Assembly (NCBI RefSeq): GCF_014202075.1
Contig: NZ_JACHFZ010000006.1
Span: forward strand, 41,721-105,720
Source of the DNA: Brevundimonas basaltis
GTDB taxonomy: Bacteria; Pseudomonadota; Alphaproteobacteria; Caulobacterales; Caulobacteraceae
Direction of reading: 5' to 3'
Length of the DNA stretch: 64,000 bases
The notes under the pieces are model-generated. The model made no database searches and had not been told where the DNA came from. It saw nothing but the letters and a program-made list of their open reading frames with translations. Position 1 is the first letter of the stretch, and every line of letters begins with the position of its first letter. This document shows, one piece after another, positions 1-9,964 of this stretch. Made by a program: the position numbers and the translations under genes.

Positions 1-1079
<1,079 letters not shown>

Positions 1080-1081
1080 GG

Positions 1082-2317
1082 TCAGACCCCCACCTCGCGG
1101 CGCTGTTCGGTGATGCGCCAGTCCTCGGTCGCATAGACCTCCTCGAACATGGTCTTCACCGAGGGACGCGACTGGCCGAGCGTGCCGATGGCCTCGGACT
1201 CCTTGCCGGCGGCGCGGACCTGTTCGACGGCGTCCTTCTCGGCCGCTTCCTGCTGTTCGTCGGACCATTCGCCAAGCGCGATCAGATGCTGCTTCAGGCG
1301 CATGATCGGGTCGCCCAGCGGCCATTTCTCGTGCTCGTCGCCGGGGCGGTAGCGGCTGGGATCATCGGAGGTCGAGTGCGGGGCGCCGCGGTAGGTGAAC
1401 AGCTCGATGACCGTCGCGCCCTGGTTGGTGCGGGCCCGTTCCTCGGCCCACTGGGTCGCGGCCCAGACGGCGAGGAAGTCGTTGCCGTCGACGCGCAGGG
1501 CCGGCAGGCCGTAGCCGATGGCCTTGGAGGCGAAGGTGGTCTCAAGACCGCCGGCGATGCCCTGGAAGGACGAGATGGCCCACTGGTTGTTGACGATGTT
1601 GAGGATCACCGGCGCGCGATAGACGGCGGCGAAGGTCAGGGCGTTGTGGAAGTCGCCTTCCGCCGTGGCCCCGTCGCCGATCCAGGTGATGGCGATCTTG
1701 TCGTCGCCCTTGTAGGCGCTGGCCATGGCCCAGCCGACGGCCTGCGGCACCTGGGTGCCCAGATTGCCGCTGATGGTGAAGAAGCCGTAGTCCTTGGCCG
1801 AATACATGATCGGCAGCTGGCGGCCTTTGATCGGGTCTTCGGCGTTGGAATAGATCTGGTTCATCATGGTCGCGAGCGGATAGCCGCGCGCGATCAGCAG
1901 GCCCTGCTGGCGATAGGTCGGGAAGCCCATGTCCTCGCGGTTGAGGATCATGCCCTGGGCGACCGCGATGGCCTCCTCGCCGGTGCATTTCATGTAGAAG
2001 CTGGTCTTGCCCTGACGGTGGGCGCGATGCATCCGGTCGTCGAAGGCGCGGGTCAGGATCATCGCCTTGAGGCCCTTGCGCAGGGTCTCGGCGTCCAGCT
2101 TCGGATTCCACGGGCCGACGGCCTTGCCGTCGTCGTCCAGCACGCGGACGAGGCGGAAGGCGTGGTCGCGCATGTCGAACGGCGCGGTCGACACCTCGGG
2201 GCGCTCCACGGCGCCGGGCGCGTCAAGTTTCAGATGGCTGAAGTCCGGCGTGTCGCCCGGACGGCCCGAAGGCTCGGGCACGCGCAGCGACAGGGGCTGG
2301 GTGTTAGGCTTTTTCAT
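1082..2317 (-). CDS. bkdA: Branched-chain 2-oxoacid dehydrogenase E1 component, alpha subunit
   Basis: 411-residue alpha subunit of the branched-chain E1, which binds thiamine diphosphate with the beta subunit encoded just downstream. Visible family features are the KTSFYMKCTGEEAIAVAQG region, GFPTYRQQG, the thiamine-binding motif GDGATAEGDFHNAL followed by NIVNNQWAIS, and the phosphorylation-loop-like segment APHSTSDDPSRYR. The start MKKPNTQPLSLRVPEP at 2317 is chosen because AGGA lies just upstream; the frame stays open to 2422 but that part overlaps the divergent promoter region. First gene of an operon with the E1-beta gene; the divergent Lrp-type gene is the likely regulator. Confidence 0.93.
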   Translation of the reverse strand: MKKPNTQPLSLRVPEPSGRPGDTPDFSHLKLDAPGAVERPEVSTAPFDMRDHAFRLVRVLDDDGKAVGPWNPKLDAETLRKGLKAMILTRAFDDRMHRAHRQGKTSFYMKCTGEEAIAVAQGMILNREDMGFPTYRQQGLLIARGYPLATMMNQIYSNAEDPIKGRQLPIMYSAKDYGFFTISGNLGTQVPQAVGWAMASAYKGDDKIAITWIGDGATAEGDFHNALTFAAVYRAPVILNIVNNQWAISSFQGIAGGLETTFASKAIGYGLPALRVDGNDFLAVWAATQWAEERARTNQGATVIELFTYRGAPHSTSDDPSRYRPGDEHEKWPLGDPIMRLKQHLIALGEWSDEQQEAAEKDAVEQVRAAGKESEAIGTLGQSRPSVKTMFEEVYATEDWRITEQRREVGV

Positions 2318-2462
2318 TCCGTCCTGCTGTCCGGTTGATCCGACCGCGTTTCCTCCGGCGCCCTGTAGCACGGTCCGCAAGCCAAGGCTCGCTTGATTTT
2401 GACCTTGCATATGCCGGTTCACGGGTATTTTATTGCGTCATACCTCGATCAGGAGAAACGCC
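2318..2462. promoter_or_regulatory. Divergent promoter region between bkdA and the Lrp-family regulator
   Basis: 145 bases separate the start of the branched-chain dehydrogenase operon (minus) from the Lrp/AsnC-family gene (plus). The middle is locally A+T rich (around 2405-2440), unlike the flanks. Lrp-family regulators of bkd operons commonly act from such a shared region; this is inference from layout and no operator could be assigned by eye. Confidence 0.5.
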
Positions 2463-2951
2463 TTGGCTGACGATCTGGATCCCGTCGACGCCCGTATTCT
2501 GGACATCCTGCAGCAGGACGCCGGATTGTCGGTGGCCGAGGTGGCGGAACGGGTCGGTCTGTCAGCCTCGCCGTGCTGGCGCCGGATCAAGAGACTGGAG
2601 GATACGGGCTTCATCCGCAAGCGGGTGACCCTGCTCGACGCCACCCGGCTGGGGCTCGACTTCGAGGTCTACGCGATCGTCAAGTTGAGCTTGCCCTCGA
2701 CCGAGAACCTCGACCGCTTCGAGGCGGCCGTGGCCGACTGGCCGGAAGTGGTGCAGTGCGCCACCATCACCGGGCGCGAGGACTATGTGCTGCGCATCAT
2801 CACCTCGGACATGCATGCCTTCGACCGTTTCCTGCGCCTCAAGCTGCTCAGCCTCGGCATCGTTTCGGACTGCGAGAGCCATATCGTCACGCGCGGGGTG
2901 AAGAACGTGACCACCCTGCCGCTGGGCATCGTTACGCCGCACGTCACCTGA
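2463..2951 (+). CDS. bkdR: Lrp/AsnC family transcriptional regulator, probable regulator of the bkd operon
   Basis: 162-residue Lrp/AsnC protein. The N-terminal helix-turn-helix (DPVDARILDILQQDAGLSV, then AEVAERVGLSASPCWRRIKRLEDTGFI) is followed by the RAM ligand/oligomerisation domain from about residue 65 (FEVYAIVKLSL, VVQCATITGREDYVLRI). The TTG at 2463 is taken as start because AGGAG sits at 2451-2455; an upstream TTG at 2433 has no such site. Divergent from bkdA, matching the arrangement in which an Lrp-like protein responds to branched-chain amino acids and controls the dehydrogenase. The DNA-binding call is secure; the target is inferred from position. Confidence 0.88.
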   Translation: MADDLDPVDARILDILQQDAGLSVAEVAERVGLSASPCWRRIKRLEDTGFIRKRVTLLDATRLGLDFEVYAIVKLSLPSTENLDRFEAAVADWPEVVQCATITGREDYVLRIITSDMHAFDRFLRLKLLSLGIVSDCESHIVTRGVKNVTTLPLGIVTPHVT

Positions 2952-3026
2952 GCCTGATTGCCGATGCTTGAGTTGGCGCCGGCGATGGCCCGACCGATAG
3001 TGGCGGCGAAGCCTGGGGGGATCGCG

Positions 3027-4316
3027 ATGCGTCTGGCCGCCACCATCGTCATCGCCGGCCTTCTGGCCGGCGCCGCGCCCGGTCTGGCACAGGAGGCCGG
3101 GGAGACGGATGTCGCCGGCTTCCAGAGATTGAGGGCGGAGGGCGTTGCGGCGGCCAATGCCGACGATCTGGCCACCGCGGCGGCGCGGCTGGCCGAGGCG
3201 GACGGGCGTCTGCCCAACCATCCCGGCATGATGTTGATGCGGGCGCGGCTGGCGGCTGGGGCCGGCCAGCCGGAGGAGGCGCTGGCCCATGTGCGGCGCT
3301 ACGCCGACGCCGGACTGGTGGTGAACCTGGCGGGTGACCAAACGCTGTCGACCTTGGCCGATCAGCCGGGGTTCGAGGCCGTCGCCGCCGCCGTGGAGGC
3401 CAACCGGGCCCCGGTCGGGGCCGACCGGCTGAGGCCGCTGGCGGCGATCCCGGGCACCGGGCTGGTCGAGAGCGTGGCGCGGGACGAGGCGCGCGGGCGC
3501 TGGCTGGTCGCCATGATCCGGGACCGGACGATCGTGGCGCTGGACGACGCCGGCGGGGTCAGTCCCTTTCTCGTGGCGGGGGCGGAGATCGGCGGGGTGC
3601 TCGGTCTGGCCATCGACGGGAGTGCCGGGGTGTTATGGGCCGCGACCGCACCTCTGCCTCCCGCCGTGCATGGGCGGGCCGCCGATTCGCCGCCCCCTGT
3701 GAGCGCCCTGTTGAAGATCGACGTCTCCAGCGGGCGGGAGCTGGCGCGCTACCCGGCGCCGGGCGCGGATCAGATGCTGGGCGATGTGACCTTGGCGCCG
3801 GACGGGACGGTCTATGTGGCCGGCGGCGTTCTGTTCGAACTGCGACCGGGGGGCGAGGCTCTGAAGGTGCTGCTGCCGATGGACCAGATCCGGTCGCCGC
3901 AGGGCATGGCCGTGACGCCGGACGCAGCCGCCGTGATCGCGGCCGACTATTCGTCCGGCGTCTGGCGGGTCGAGCGGGCGACCGGCGCGGCGACGCGGCT
4001 CCAGGCCCCGGCGAACGCCAGCCTGATCGGCATCGACGGCCTGATCTCCGACGGTCGGTTCGTCTATGCCCTGCAGAACGGCGTGGCTCCGCAGCGCGTG
4101 CTCAGGCTGACGCTGGACGCGGGCTGGCGCCGGATCGAGGCGGTCGAGGTGCTGGCCGCCAGCCTGCCGCAGCTCGACGAGCCGACGACGGGACTGGTCC
4201 ACGACGGCGAACTGGTGTTCGTATCGCGATCGCAGTGGAGCGATTTCGACGGGGAGGGGGCGTTGCGCACGCCCGGGCCGGCCCCGGCGCTGATCTCGCG
4301 TCTGCGGCTGGACTGA
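3027..4316 (+). CDS. Secreted protein with N-terminal repeat region and SMP-30/NHL-like beta-propeller
   Basis: 429 residues beginning with a clear signal peptide (MRLAATIVIAGLLAGAAPGLAQ). Residues 25-115 are alanine-rich helices resembling TPR-type repeats (DDLATAAARLAEADGRLPNHP). From about residue 130 the protein consists of blade-like repeats such as VLGLAIDGSAGVLWAAT and GDVTLAPDGTVYVAGGVLFE, typical of SMP-30/gluconolactonase-like or NHL propellers. The ATG at 3027 follows GGGGGGA and begins the signal peptide; an upstream ATG at 2958 gives an unlikely leader. No catalytic set could be identified, so the substrate is unknown. The pirin gene starts 13 bases downstream on the same strand. 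Confidence 0.82.
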   Translation: MRLAATIVIAGLLAGAAPGLAQEAGETDVAGFQRLRAEGVAAANADDLATAAARLAEADGRLPNHPGMMLMRARLAAGAGQPEEALAHVRRYADAGLVVNLAGDQTLSTLADQPGFEAVAAAVEANRAPVGADRLRPLAAIPGTGLVESVARDEARGRWLVAMIRDRTIVALDDAGGVSPFLVAGAEIGGVLGLAIDGSAGVLWAATAPLPPAVHGRAADSPPPVSALLKIDVSSGRELARYPAPGADQMLGDVTLAPDGTVYVAGGVLFELRPGGEALKVLLPMDQIRSPQGMAVTPDAAAVIAADYSSGVWRVERATGAATRLQAPANASLIGIDGLISDGRFVYALQNGVAPQRVLRLTLDAGWRRIEAVEVLAASLPQLDEPTTGLVHDGELVFVSRSQWSDFDGEGALRTPGPAPALISRLRLD

Positions 4317-4329
4317 CGGGGACTAGACT

Positions 4330-5256
4330 ATGATCGAGATGGTGATCGACGCCCGGCGCAAGGATCTCGGCGGGTTCGAGGTCGGGCGGGTGCTGCCGTT
4401 CCACGCCCGGCGCATGGTCGGGCCGTTCATCTTCCTCGACCAGATGGGGCCGGCCGAGTTCGCCCCCGGGGCGGAGGCGATCAATGTGCGGCCCCATCCG
4501 CACATCGGCCTGTCAACCCTGAGCTATCTGTTCGAGGGCGAGATCATGCACCGGGACAACACCGGCGCGACCCAGGCCATCCGCCCCGGCGAGGTCAATT
4601 GGATGACCGCGGGCAAAGGCGTGGTCCATTCGGAGCGCACCGATCCGCTGAAGAAATCCACCGGGGGACCCATGCACGGCATGCAGGCCTGGATCGCCCT
4701 GCCGGAGGAGGCCGAGGAGGTCGATCCGTCCTTCCATCACCACGGCGAGGCCGATCAGCCAGCCTATGAGAACGGCGGCCTGTTCGCCCGGCTGGTGGCC
4801 GGCGAGGCCTATGGCGCCCGGGCCGCTGTGCCGGTCTCTTCACCGCTGTTCTATGTGCATTGGGAGCTGGGCGAGGGAGTTCGCACCACCCCGCCGCCGG
4901 GCAAGGGCGCGGGCGGCTATAGCGAGCGTGCGCTCTATGTAGCGAAGGGCGAAATCGAGGTCGGCGACCGCACCTTCCACGACGGCCAGATGATCGTGCT
5001 GGAACAGACCGCCGAGCCGACGGTGAGGGCGGTGCGGCCGTCGACGGTGATGGTGCTGGGGGGCGAGCCGGTCGGCCCGCGGCTGATCTGGTGGAATTTC
5101 GTCCATTCGAAACAGGAACGGATCGACCAGGCCAAGGCCGACTGGAAGGCGGGGCGGATGACCCTGCCGAGCGAGGACGACGCGGAGTTTATTCCGCTCC
5201 CCGACACGCCCTCGGCGCCGGGGGCGGTCAAGCCGGGGCCGACCGATCCGGTCTGA
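4330..5256 (+). CDS. Pirin family protein
   Basis: 308-residue bicupin of the pirin family. The N-terminal cupin carries the metal-binding set HPHIG (His56, His58) and KGVVHSERT (His100, Glu102), at the positions known for iron-binding pirins, some of which have quercetin dioxygenase activity. The C-terminal pirin domain follows (residues 170-290), ending in a proline-rich tail. The ATG at 4330 gives the usual family N-terminus. It follows the propeller gene by 13 bases and may be co-transcribed with it. Whether it acts as an enzyme or a redox sensor cannot be read from the sequence. Confidence 0.92.
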   Translation: MIEMVIDARRKDLGGFEVGRVLPFHARRMVGPFIFLDQMGPAEFAPGAEAINVRPHPHIGLSTLSYLFEGEIMHRDNTGATQAIRPGEVNWMTAGKGVVHSERTDPLKKSTGGPMHGMQAWIALPEEAEEVDPSFHHHGEADQPAYENGGLFARLVAGEAYGARAAVPVSSPLFYVHWELGEGVRTTPPPGKGAGGYSERALYVAKGEIEVGDRTFHDGQMIVLEQTAEPTVRAVRPSTVMVLGGEPVGPRLIWWNFVHSKQERIDQAKADWKAGRMTLPSEDDAEFIPLPDTPSAPGAVKPGPTDPV

Positions 5257-5259
5257 GGA

Positions 5260-5628
5260 TCAGCCCGCGTTCCGGTCCCGGGGGCACATCTGGCGGGCGC
5301 GGAGGGCCATCTGGCGGTCGCCGGCCTCGCGCGCCTCGTTGCGGGCGTCGGTGCAGCGGCCGAGCTCGATCAGGGTGCTGACCCGGTTGGCGAGGTCGAT
5401 CCGGGCGAGGGGCTGCGCGGGGAGATTGTTACCGGCGGCGGCGTCGAGGAAATTTTCATAATCGGCGCGGATGCCTGGCATCATCCCCTCATAGGACCGG
5501 TTGGCCCATATTCTCGCCTGGCCCGACGGCGGCGGCCCGTTGGGATTGGGCGGCGGCTGCTGGGCGAGGGCGGGAAGGGCGACGGCGGCGACGGCGGCGA
5601 CGATCAGGCAGGATGACAGGCGTTGCAT
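5260..5628 (-). CDS. Small secreted protein of unknown function
   Basis: 122 residues with a signal peptide (MQRLSSCLIVAAVAAVALPALAQ), then a proline-rich linker (PPPNPNGPPP) and a short helical domain containing two cysteines (GRCTDARNEAREAGDRQMALR, ARQMCPRD is the C-terminal part), which could form a disulfide. The pattern of short helices ending in Cys-containing turns recalls other small periplasmic proteins of Caulobacterales, but no named family was recognised. It is convergent with the pirin gene, with only 3 bases between the stops. Confidence 0.7.
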   Translation of the reverse strand: MQRLSSCLIVAAVAAVALPALAQQPPPNPNGPPPSGQARIWANRSYEGMMPGIRADYENFLDAAAGNNLPAQPLARIDLANRVSTLIELGRCTDARNEAREAGDRQMALRARQMCPRDRNAG

Positions 5629-5723
5629 GGCGGTTCCTCCGAGCGATCCCTGATATTTCTCCCATACCGGAGATTGTGCAACAAAATTCCTCTCGCCGAC
5701 ATGAGGTGGCGCGTGGGGGACGG

Positions 5724-6689
5724 TCAGGCCGTCAGGTCGCCGAGGAACTCCAGCAGCAGGCGGTTCACTTCGTCCGGCCGTTCCTGCTGGATCCAGTGGC
5801 CGGCGTCGGGGATGACCCTCTGGATGCGCAGGTCCGGGGCCCAGTCCTTGAGCGTCTCTTCGGCCGCCCCGGCGTAGTGGCGGACCGGGTCACGCTCGCC
5901 GACCGCAAAACCGGAGGGGACGCGGATGCGGGCGTCCTGCAGGAAGGCCGTGGCGGCCCAGTTCGCGTCGAGGTTCCGGTACCAGTCGACCGGCCCCTTG
6001 AAACCGCCGACGGAGAAGGCGGCGACATACTCCTGGAAATGCGCCTCGTTCATCCAGGGTGGCAGGGTCGCGTCGTCGGGAACGGCGGAGATGAAGTCCT
6101 TACCTTCGGCGATGAAGCCGGTCGACTGGCGGTCGTCCGCCGTGGCCCCGTCATAGGCGTAGAAGCCCTTGCGCAGGGCGGTGGCCACATCGGCCTCGAA
6201 CACCCGATGGGCGTCGGTATGCTGGAATTGGCTGATGTAGAGCTCGCCCAGACCCAGCCGTTTCGAGATGGTGGCCATGGCGGCGGTGGGCGGGCCCTTG
6301 GGCCGGCGCGGCTGGAACGGCACCGACAGGCCGAACACGGCGCGGAACAGATCGGGGCGGGTGAGGGCGCAATGCCAGGCCACCGGCGCGCCCCAGTCGT
6401 GGCCGACGACGACGCAGGACTCCTCGCCCAGCGCCCGGACCAGATCGACCATGTCGCCGACGAGGTCGAGGATGCCGTAGGCGGCGGTTTCCACCGGCTT
6501 GTCGGTCCCGCCATAGCCGCGCATGTCGGGGGCGACGGCGTGGTATCCGGCGGCGGCGAGGGCCTCGACCTGGGCGCGCCAACTGATCCCCAACTCCGGG
6601 AAGCCATGGACGAGCAGGACGAGAGGGCCGGAACCGGCCTCGAGGACCTTCTGGTTCAGCCGGTCGGTCGGGATGTGGCGGGTGTGCAT
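5724..6689 (-). CDS. Alpha/beta hydrolase, epoxide-hydrolase-like
   Basis: 321-residue alpha/beta-hydrolase fold protein. The oxyanion motif HGFPE (residues 29-33), the nucleophile elbow GHDWG with an Asp nucleophile (near residue 98), a candidate acid in AVGERDPV and the catalytic His in DAGHWIQQERPDEVN together match soluble epoxide hydrolases; haloalkane dehalogenases share the Asp nucleophile but usually lack HGFPE followed by this cap. The cap domain spans about residues 130-245. Probably cytoplasmic, as there is no signal peptide. Substrate unknown. Minus strand, 40 bases after engB, and possibly read from the same transcript. Confidence 0.88.
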   Translation of the reverse strand: MHTRHIPTDRLNQKVLEAGSGPLVLLVHGFPELGISWRAQVEALAAAGYHAVAPDMRGYGGTDKPVETAAYGILDLVGDMVDLVRALGEESCVVVGHDWGAPVAWHCALTRPDLFRAVFGLSVPFQPRRPKGPPTAAMATISKRLGLGELYISQFQHTDAHRVFEADVATALRKGFYAYDGATADDRQSTGFIAEGKDFISAVPDDATLPPWMNEAHFQEYVAAFSVGGFKGPVDWYRNLDANWAATAFLQDARIRVPSGFAVGERDPVRHYAGAAEETLKDWAPDLRIQRVIPDAGHWIQQERPDEVNRLLLEFLGDLTA

Positions 6690-6729
6690 CGGGGCACCCG
6701 ACCACCTGCGGGGCCGGCCTGCAAGCGGC

Positions 6730-7371
6730 CTAGAGCTCCACGCCCGTCGTGCGCATGATCTCGGCCCGCAGCTCGGGCAGGCCGTCGCCCTTCTCGGCGG
6801 AGGTGACGATGACGGCGGGGTAGGCGGCGGGGCGTTTGGCGATGGCCTTGAGGGTGGCGGCCTGGACCTTCTCCGCCTCGCCCTTCTTCAGCTTGTCGGC
6901 CTTGGTCAGCACGATCTGATAGCTGACGGCGGCGAGGTCGAGGGCGTCGAGCGCCTCGTCGTCGACCTTCTTGAGGCCGTGGCGGGCGTCGATCAGCAGA
7001 TAGACCCGCTTGAGCGTCACCCGGCCGCGCAGATAGTCGCGGCCGAGGTCCTGGAACTTCTTCACCGTCGACTTCGAGGCCTTGGCCCAGCCGTAGCCGG
7101 GCAGATCGACCAGCCGCATCTTGCCGTCGAGATCGAAGAAATTGACTTCGCGCGTGCGGCCCGGCTCGTTCGAGGCTCGGGCCAGCTTGTGCATGCCGAC
7201 CAGGCCGTTGATCAGGCTGGACTTGCCGACGTTGGAGCGGCCGGCGAAGGCCACCTCGGGCAGGTCAGGATCGGGCAGCTGCTCGATCTTGGCGCAGCCC
7301 ATGATGAAGGTCGCCGGGCGTGCGAACAGGATGCGCGCCTGCTCCAGCTCCTCGGGGGTGAAATCGTCCAA
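6730..7371 (-). CDS. engB: Ribosome biogenesis GTP-binding protein YihA/YsxC (EngB)
   Basis: 213-residue EngB family GTPase needed for assembly of the large ribosomal subunit and linked to cell division in other bacteria. G motifs are clear: G1 GRSNVGKSS (residues 44-52), G2 region [10 protein letters not shown]3 DLPGYGWA, G4 LTKADKL and G5 TSAEKGDG. The start is TTG at 7371, one base after the yidC stop, with GAAGG-type sites inside the end of yidC; no ATG gives a full G domain. End of the rpmH-rnpA-yidC-engB block. Confidence 0.95.
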   Translation of the reverse strand: MDDFTPEELEQARILFARPATFIMGCAKIEQLPDPDLPEVAFAGRSNVGKSSLINGLVGMHKLARASNEPGRTREVNFFDLDGKMRLVDLPGYGWAKASKSTVKKFQDLGRDYLRGRVTLKRVYLLIDARHGLKKVDDEALDALDLAAVSYQIVLTKADKLKKGEAEKVQAATLKAIAKRPAAYPAVIVTSAEKGDGLPELRAEIMRTTGVEL

Positions 7372-7372
7372 G

Positions 7373-9169
7373 TCAGGCCTTCGCCTTCTTCATCCGGGCG
7401 ATGAAGGTGTCGATCGGGTTCTCGGCCTTCAGCCGGTGCATGATGATGTACTGCTGGAAGATGGTCAGGATGTTCGACCAGGCCCAGTAGATCAGCAGGC
7501 CGGCCGGGAAGGTGGCCATGATGAAGGTGAACACGATCGGCATCAGCTGGAAGATGCGGCGCTGCATCGGGTCCGGCGCCTGCGGGCTCATGGCCATCTG
7601 CAGCCACATGGTCAGGCCGTAGAAGATGGCCAGGATGCTGAGCGCGAAGGTGCCGCCCAGCAGGCCGCCGATCAGCGGAACCGACGCCGGGTCCCAGGGC
7701 AGCAGGCCGAACAGGTTCCAGATCGTGGTCGGGTCCGGCGCCGAGAGGTCGCGAATCCAGGCGAAGAAGGGCTGGTGCCGCATCTCGATGGTCACGAACA
7801 GCATCTTGTAGACGGCGTAGAAGACCGGGATCTGGAGCAGCAGCGGCAGGCAGCCGGCCAGAGGATTGATCTTCTCCTTCTGGTACAGGGCCATCAGCTC
7901 CTGCTGCTGCTTCTGCGGCTCGTCGGGGTGCTTCTTCTTGATCTCCTCCATCTTGGGCTGGAGGTTGCGCATCTTCGACATGCTCTCGTAGCTCTTGTTG
8001 GCGAGCGGGAACATGATCAGGCGGACGGTCAGGGTCAGGCCGAGGATGGCGAGGCCGAAATTGCCCAGGATGCCGTAGAAGAATTCGACCAGCCAGAAGA
8101 TCGGCCGGGTCAGAAACCACAGGAAGCCCCAGTCGATGGCGTAGACGAAGCGCGGCAGGCCCAGGCTGTCCTGATATCCGGCGAGGATTTCATTTCGCTT
8201 GGCGCCGGCGAACAGGCGGCGGGTCTCGGTGATCTGGGTGTTGGGCTGGATGGTGTGGGCGGCGCCGTCCATGGTGGCGATATGGGCGGCGCTGGAGCCG
8301 TCGCCTTCCACGAGGAACCGGGCCGCGATCTTTTCGTCCTGCTCGGGGACGAGCGCGGCCAGCCAGTATTTGTCGGTGATGCCGAGCCAGCCGCCGGTCG
8401 ATTCATGCTCGACCGAGGGCTTCTTGGTCCAGCCCTTGTATTTCAGCTGTTCGGTCGCATAGGCCTCGCCGTCGCCGAAGGTGCCGATGGCGCCCTCGTG
8501 CAGGACCTGGTTGCGGCCGAGACTGTCGGGAACGCCCAGGCGCAGGACGCCGGAGCGCGGGGCCACCGTCACGGCCTGGGCGCTGAAGTTGGCGACGGTG
8601 TCGGTCACCGTGAACATGTACTGTTCGTCGACGCTGATCCGGCGCGTGAAGCGCAGGCCGGCGCCGTTGTCCCATGTCAGGACCACCGGGGTCGCCGGAG
8701 TGAGGGTCGACCCTTCGGTCAATTGCCAGGGGGTGGTCGGTCCGGGCACGCCGCCCGTGATGTTCGGGCCGCTCCAGCCGAACTGGGCGAAGAAGGCGTG
8801 CTTCATGCCCTCGGGGCGAAACAGTTCGACCGCCGGGGCGTCCGCCTTGATGGTCTCGCGGTAGTTGGTCAGGAACAGGTCGTCGATGCGGCCGCCCGTG
8901 AGCGACAGGGATCCCTTCAGCGTGCCGGTTTCGATCGGAACCCGCTGCGCGCCGTTGGCGCCGAGCGCCGTGCGACGATCCTCGGTGAACACCGCGGCGC
9001 TGGGCTGGGGCGCGGTGACCGGCCCGGTTGTCTGCTCGGCGGCGGCTTCCTGGGCGGCGCGACGCTTTTGCGTCTGCGGCTCCATCACAAAGAAGCTGTA
9101 GGCCAGCAGCATGATCGACGCCATCACGATGAAGATGATCGTGTTGCGGCTGTTATTCTGGGGGGGCAT
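7373..9169 (-). CDS. yidC: Membrane protein insertase YidC
   Basis: 598-residue YidC/Oxa1 insertase of the inner membrane, acting with and without SecYEG. The N-terminal anchor ([20 protein letters not shown], residues 9-28) is followed by the large periplasmic beta-domain (about 55-355) and the conserved membrane core ([52 protein letters not shown]). The ATG at 9169 is preferred because MPPQNNSRN fits the family start; the frame extends upstream to 9202 over the end of rnpA. It begins 5 bases after the rnpA stop. The usual yidD gene between rnpA and yidC is absent. Confidence 0.96.
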   Translation of the reverse strand: MPPQNNSRNTIIFIVMASIMLLAYSFFVMEPQTQKRRAAQEAAAEQTTGPVTAPQPSAAVFTEDRRTALGANGAQRVPIETGTLKGSLSLTGGRIDDLFLTNYRETIKADAPAVELFRPEGMKHAFFAQFGWSGPNITGGVPGPTTPWQLTEGSTLTPATPVVLTWDNGAGLRFTRRISVDEQYMFTVTDTVANFSAQAVTVAPRSGVLRLGVPDSLGRNQVLHEGAIGTFGDGEAYATEQLKYKGWTKKPSVEHESTGGWLGITDKYWLAALVPEQDEKIAARFLVEGDGSSAAHIATMDGAAHTIQPNTQITETRRLFAGAKRNEILAGYQDSLGLPRFVYAIDWGFLWFLTRPIFWLVEFFYGILGNFGLAILGLTLTVRLIMFPLANKSYESMSKMRNLQPKMEEIKKKHPDEPQKQQQELMALYQKEKINPLAGCLPLLLQIPVFYAVYKMLFVTIEMRHQPFFAWIRDLSAPDPTTIWNLFGLLPWDPASVPLIGGLLGGTFALSILAIFYGLTMWLQMAMSPQAPDPMQRRIFQLMPIVFTFIMATFPAGLLIYWAWSNILTIFQQYIIMHRLKAENPIDTFIARMKKAKA

Positions 9170-9174
9170 GGAGA

Positions 9175-9579
9175 TCAGGAATCCTGGCCAGCGGTCGAAC
9201 ATGGGGCATGGGGCGCGACTAGAGGCGCCGGCCGCGGGGTCGCGAGCCTTGTAAGCGCCGATTTCACATCGTCAAGCAAACGGTCCCACGGGCGCTCCGC
9301 GGTGCCCATCCGGGCGATGAAGACATAGTCGCTGCCGGGTTGCGCCAGCTGCGGCGCCAGGGCCCGGGCGGCCTCGCGCAGGCGGCGCTTGGCGCGGTTG
9401 CGGACCACGGCCCCGCCGACCTTGCGCGTGGCGGTGAAGCCGAGCCGCACCGTCGGATCGTCGTCCTTTCGGTCGAGCCGCTGCACGACCACGGCGCCGC
9501 GGGCCTCGGAAACGCCTTTCGCGGCCGCCAGGAACTGGGGCCGCGATGTCAGGCGTTCGATCTTGAAGTTCTGCTGCAT
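9175..9579 (-). CDS. rnpA: Ribonuclease P protein component
   Basis: 134-residue protein subunit of RNase P, which with the RNA subunit removes tRNA 5' leaders. It has the family core: a hydrophobic start ([18 protein letters not shown]), [26 protein letters not shown] (the RNR motif, shown here as two adjoining parts, [15 protein letters not shown] and [11 protein letters not shown]), and [11 protein letters not shown]. The frame stays open to 10032 through rpmH and is clearly not coding there. The ATG at 9579 has GGGGGAGGA immediately upstream; that site is part of a palindromic repeat hairpin (see the repeat entry and findings). Co-directional with rpmH and yidC. Confidence 0.95.
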   Translation of the reverse strand: MQQNFKIERLTSRPQFLAAAKGVSEARGAVVVQRLDRKDDDPTVRLGFTATRKVGGAVVRNRAKRRLREAARALAPQLAQPGSDYVFIARMGTAERPWDRLLDDVKSALTRLATPRPAPLVAPHAPCSTAGQDS

Positions 9580-9581
9580 TG

Positions 9582-9700
9582 TCCTCCCCCACCGGGGGAG
9601 GGGAACCGCGAAGCGGTGGAGGGAGCAAACCACATCCACCGCATTCGGGTCAGACCCCTCCACCATGCTTCGCATGGTCCCCCTCCCCCGATGGGGAGGA
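9582..9700. repeat. Pair of inverted palindromic repeat units (REP-like) between rnpA and rpmH
   Basis: Two copies of one unit face each other. Copy A (9582-9626) reads TCCTCCCCCACCGGGGGAGG, then GGAACCGCGAAGCGGTGGAGGG. Copy B (9653-9700), read on the minus strand, gives TCCTCCCCATCGGGGGAGG, then GGGACCATGCGAAGCATGGTGGAGGGG. Each unit holds two small palindromes: CCTCCCC/GGGGGAGG, and a GCGAAGC-centred stem that carries extra AT/AT pairs in copy B. These compensatory differences suggest that structure rather than sequence is kept. Such elements are common between genes in related genomes; no other copy was noticed in this window. Confidence 0.8.
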
Positions 9701-9710
9701 ACGGAAAGGG

Positions 9711-9845
9711 TCAGGCCGTCAGGCGCTTGCGGCCCTTGGCGCGGCGACGCTGGACGATCTTCTGTCCGTTCTTGGTGGCCATCCGCGAACGGAAGCCGTG
9801 ACGGCGCTTGCGCACGAGTCGCGACGGCTGATAGGTCCGCTTCAC
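9711..9845 (-). CDS. rpmH: 50S ribosomal protein L34
   Basis: 44-residue L34 with the standard start [18 protein letters not shown] and end [12 protein letters not shown]. The start is GTG at 9845; the open frame continues to 9938 but the upstream part has no L34 character. First gene of the rpmH-rnpA-yidC-engB block, with its promoter in the gap shared with the divergent TVP38-type gene. Confidence 0.97.
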   Translation of the reverse strand: MKRTYQPSRLVRKRRHGFRSRMATKNGQKIVQRRRAKGRKRLTA

Positions 9846-9964
9846 GGTCGGCTCCTGGGACTGAAAACAAGGTGGGCGGCGGAAAGTGGTCCGTCGCGGG
9901 AAGGGCGGGCGTATAAGCGGGGAAGCCCGTGGTGTCAACGCCGCGGGACGCCAGCGGAGAGACG

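Noticed and set aside
7121..9328. A 735-codon open frame on the plus strand
   Set aside because: It is antisense to yidC and engB, low in complexity (Gly/Asp/Gln/Arg-rich), and arises from high GC at third positions of the real genes.
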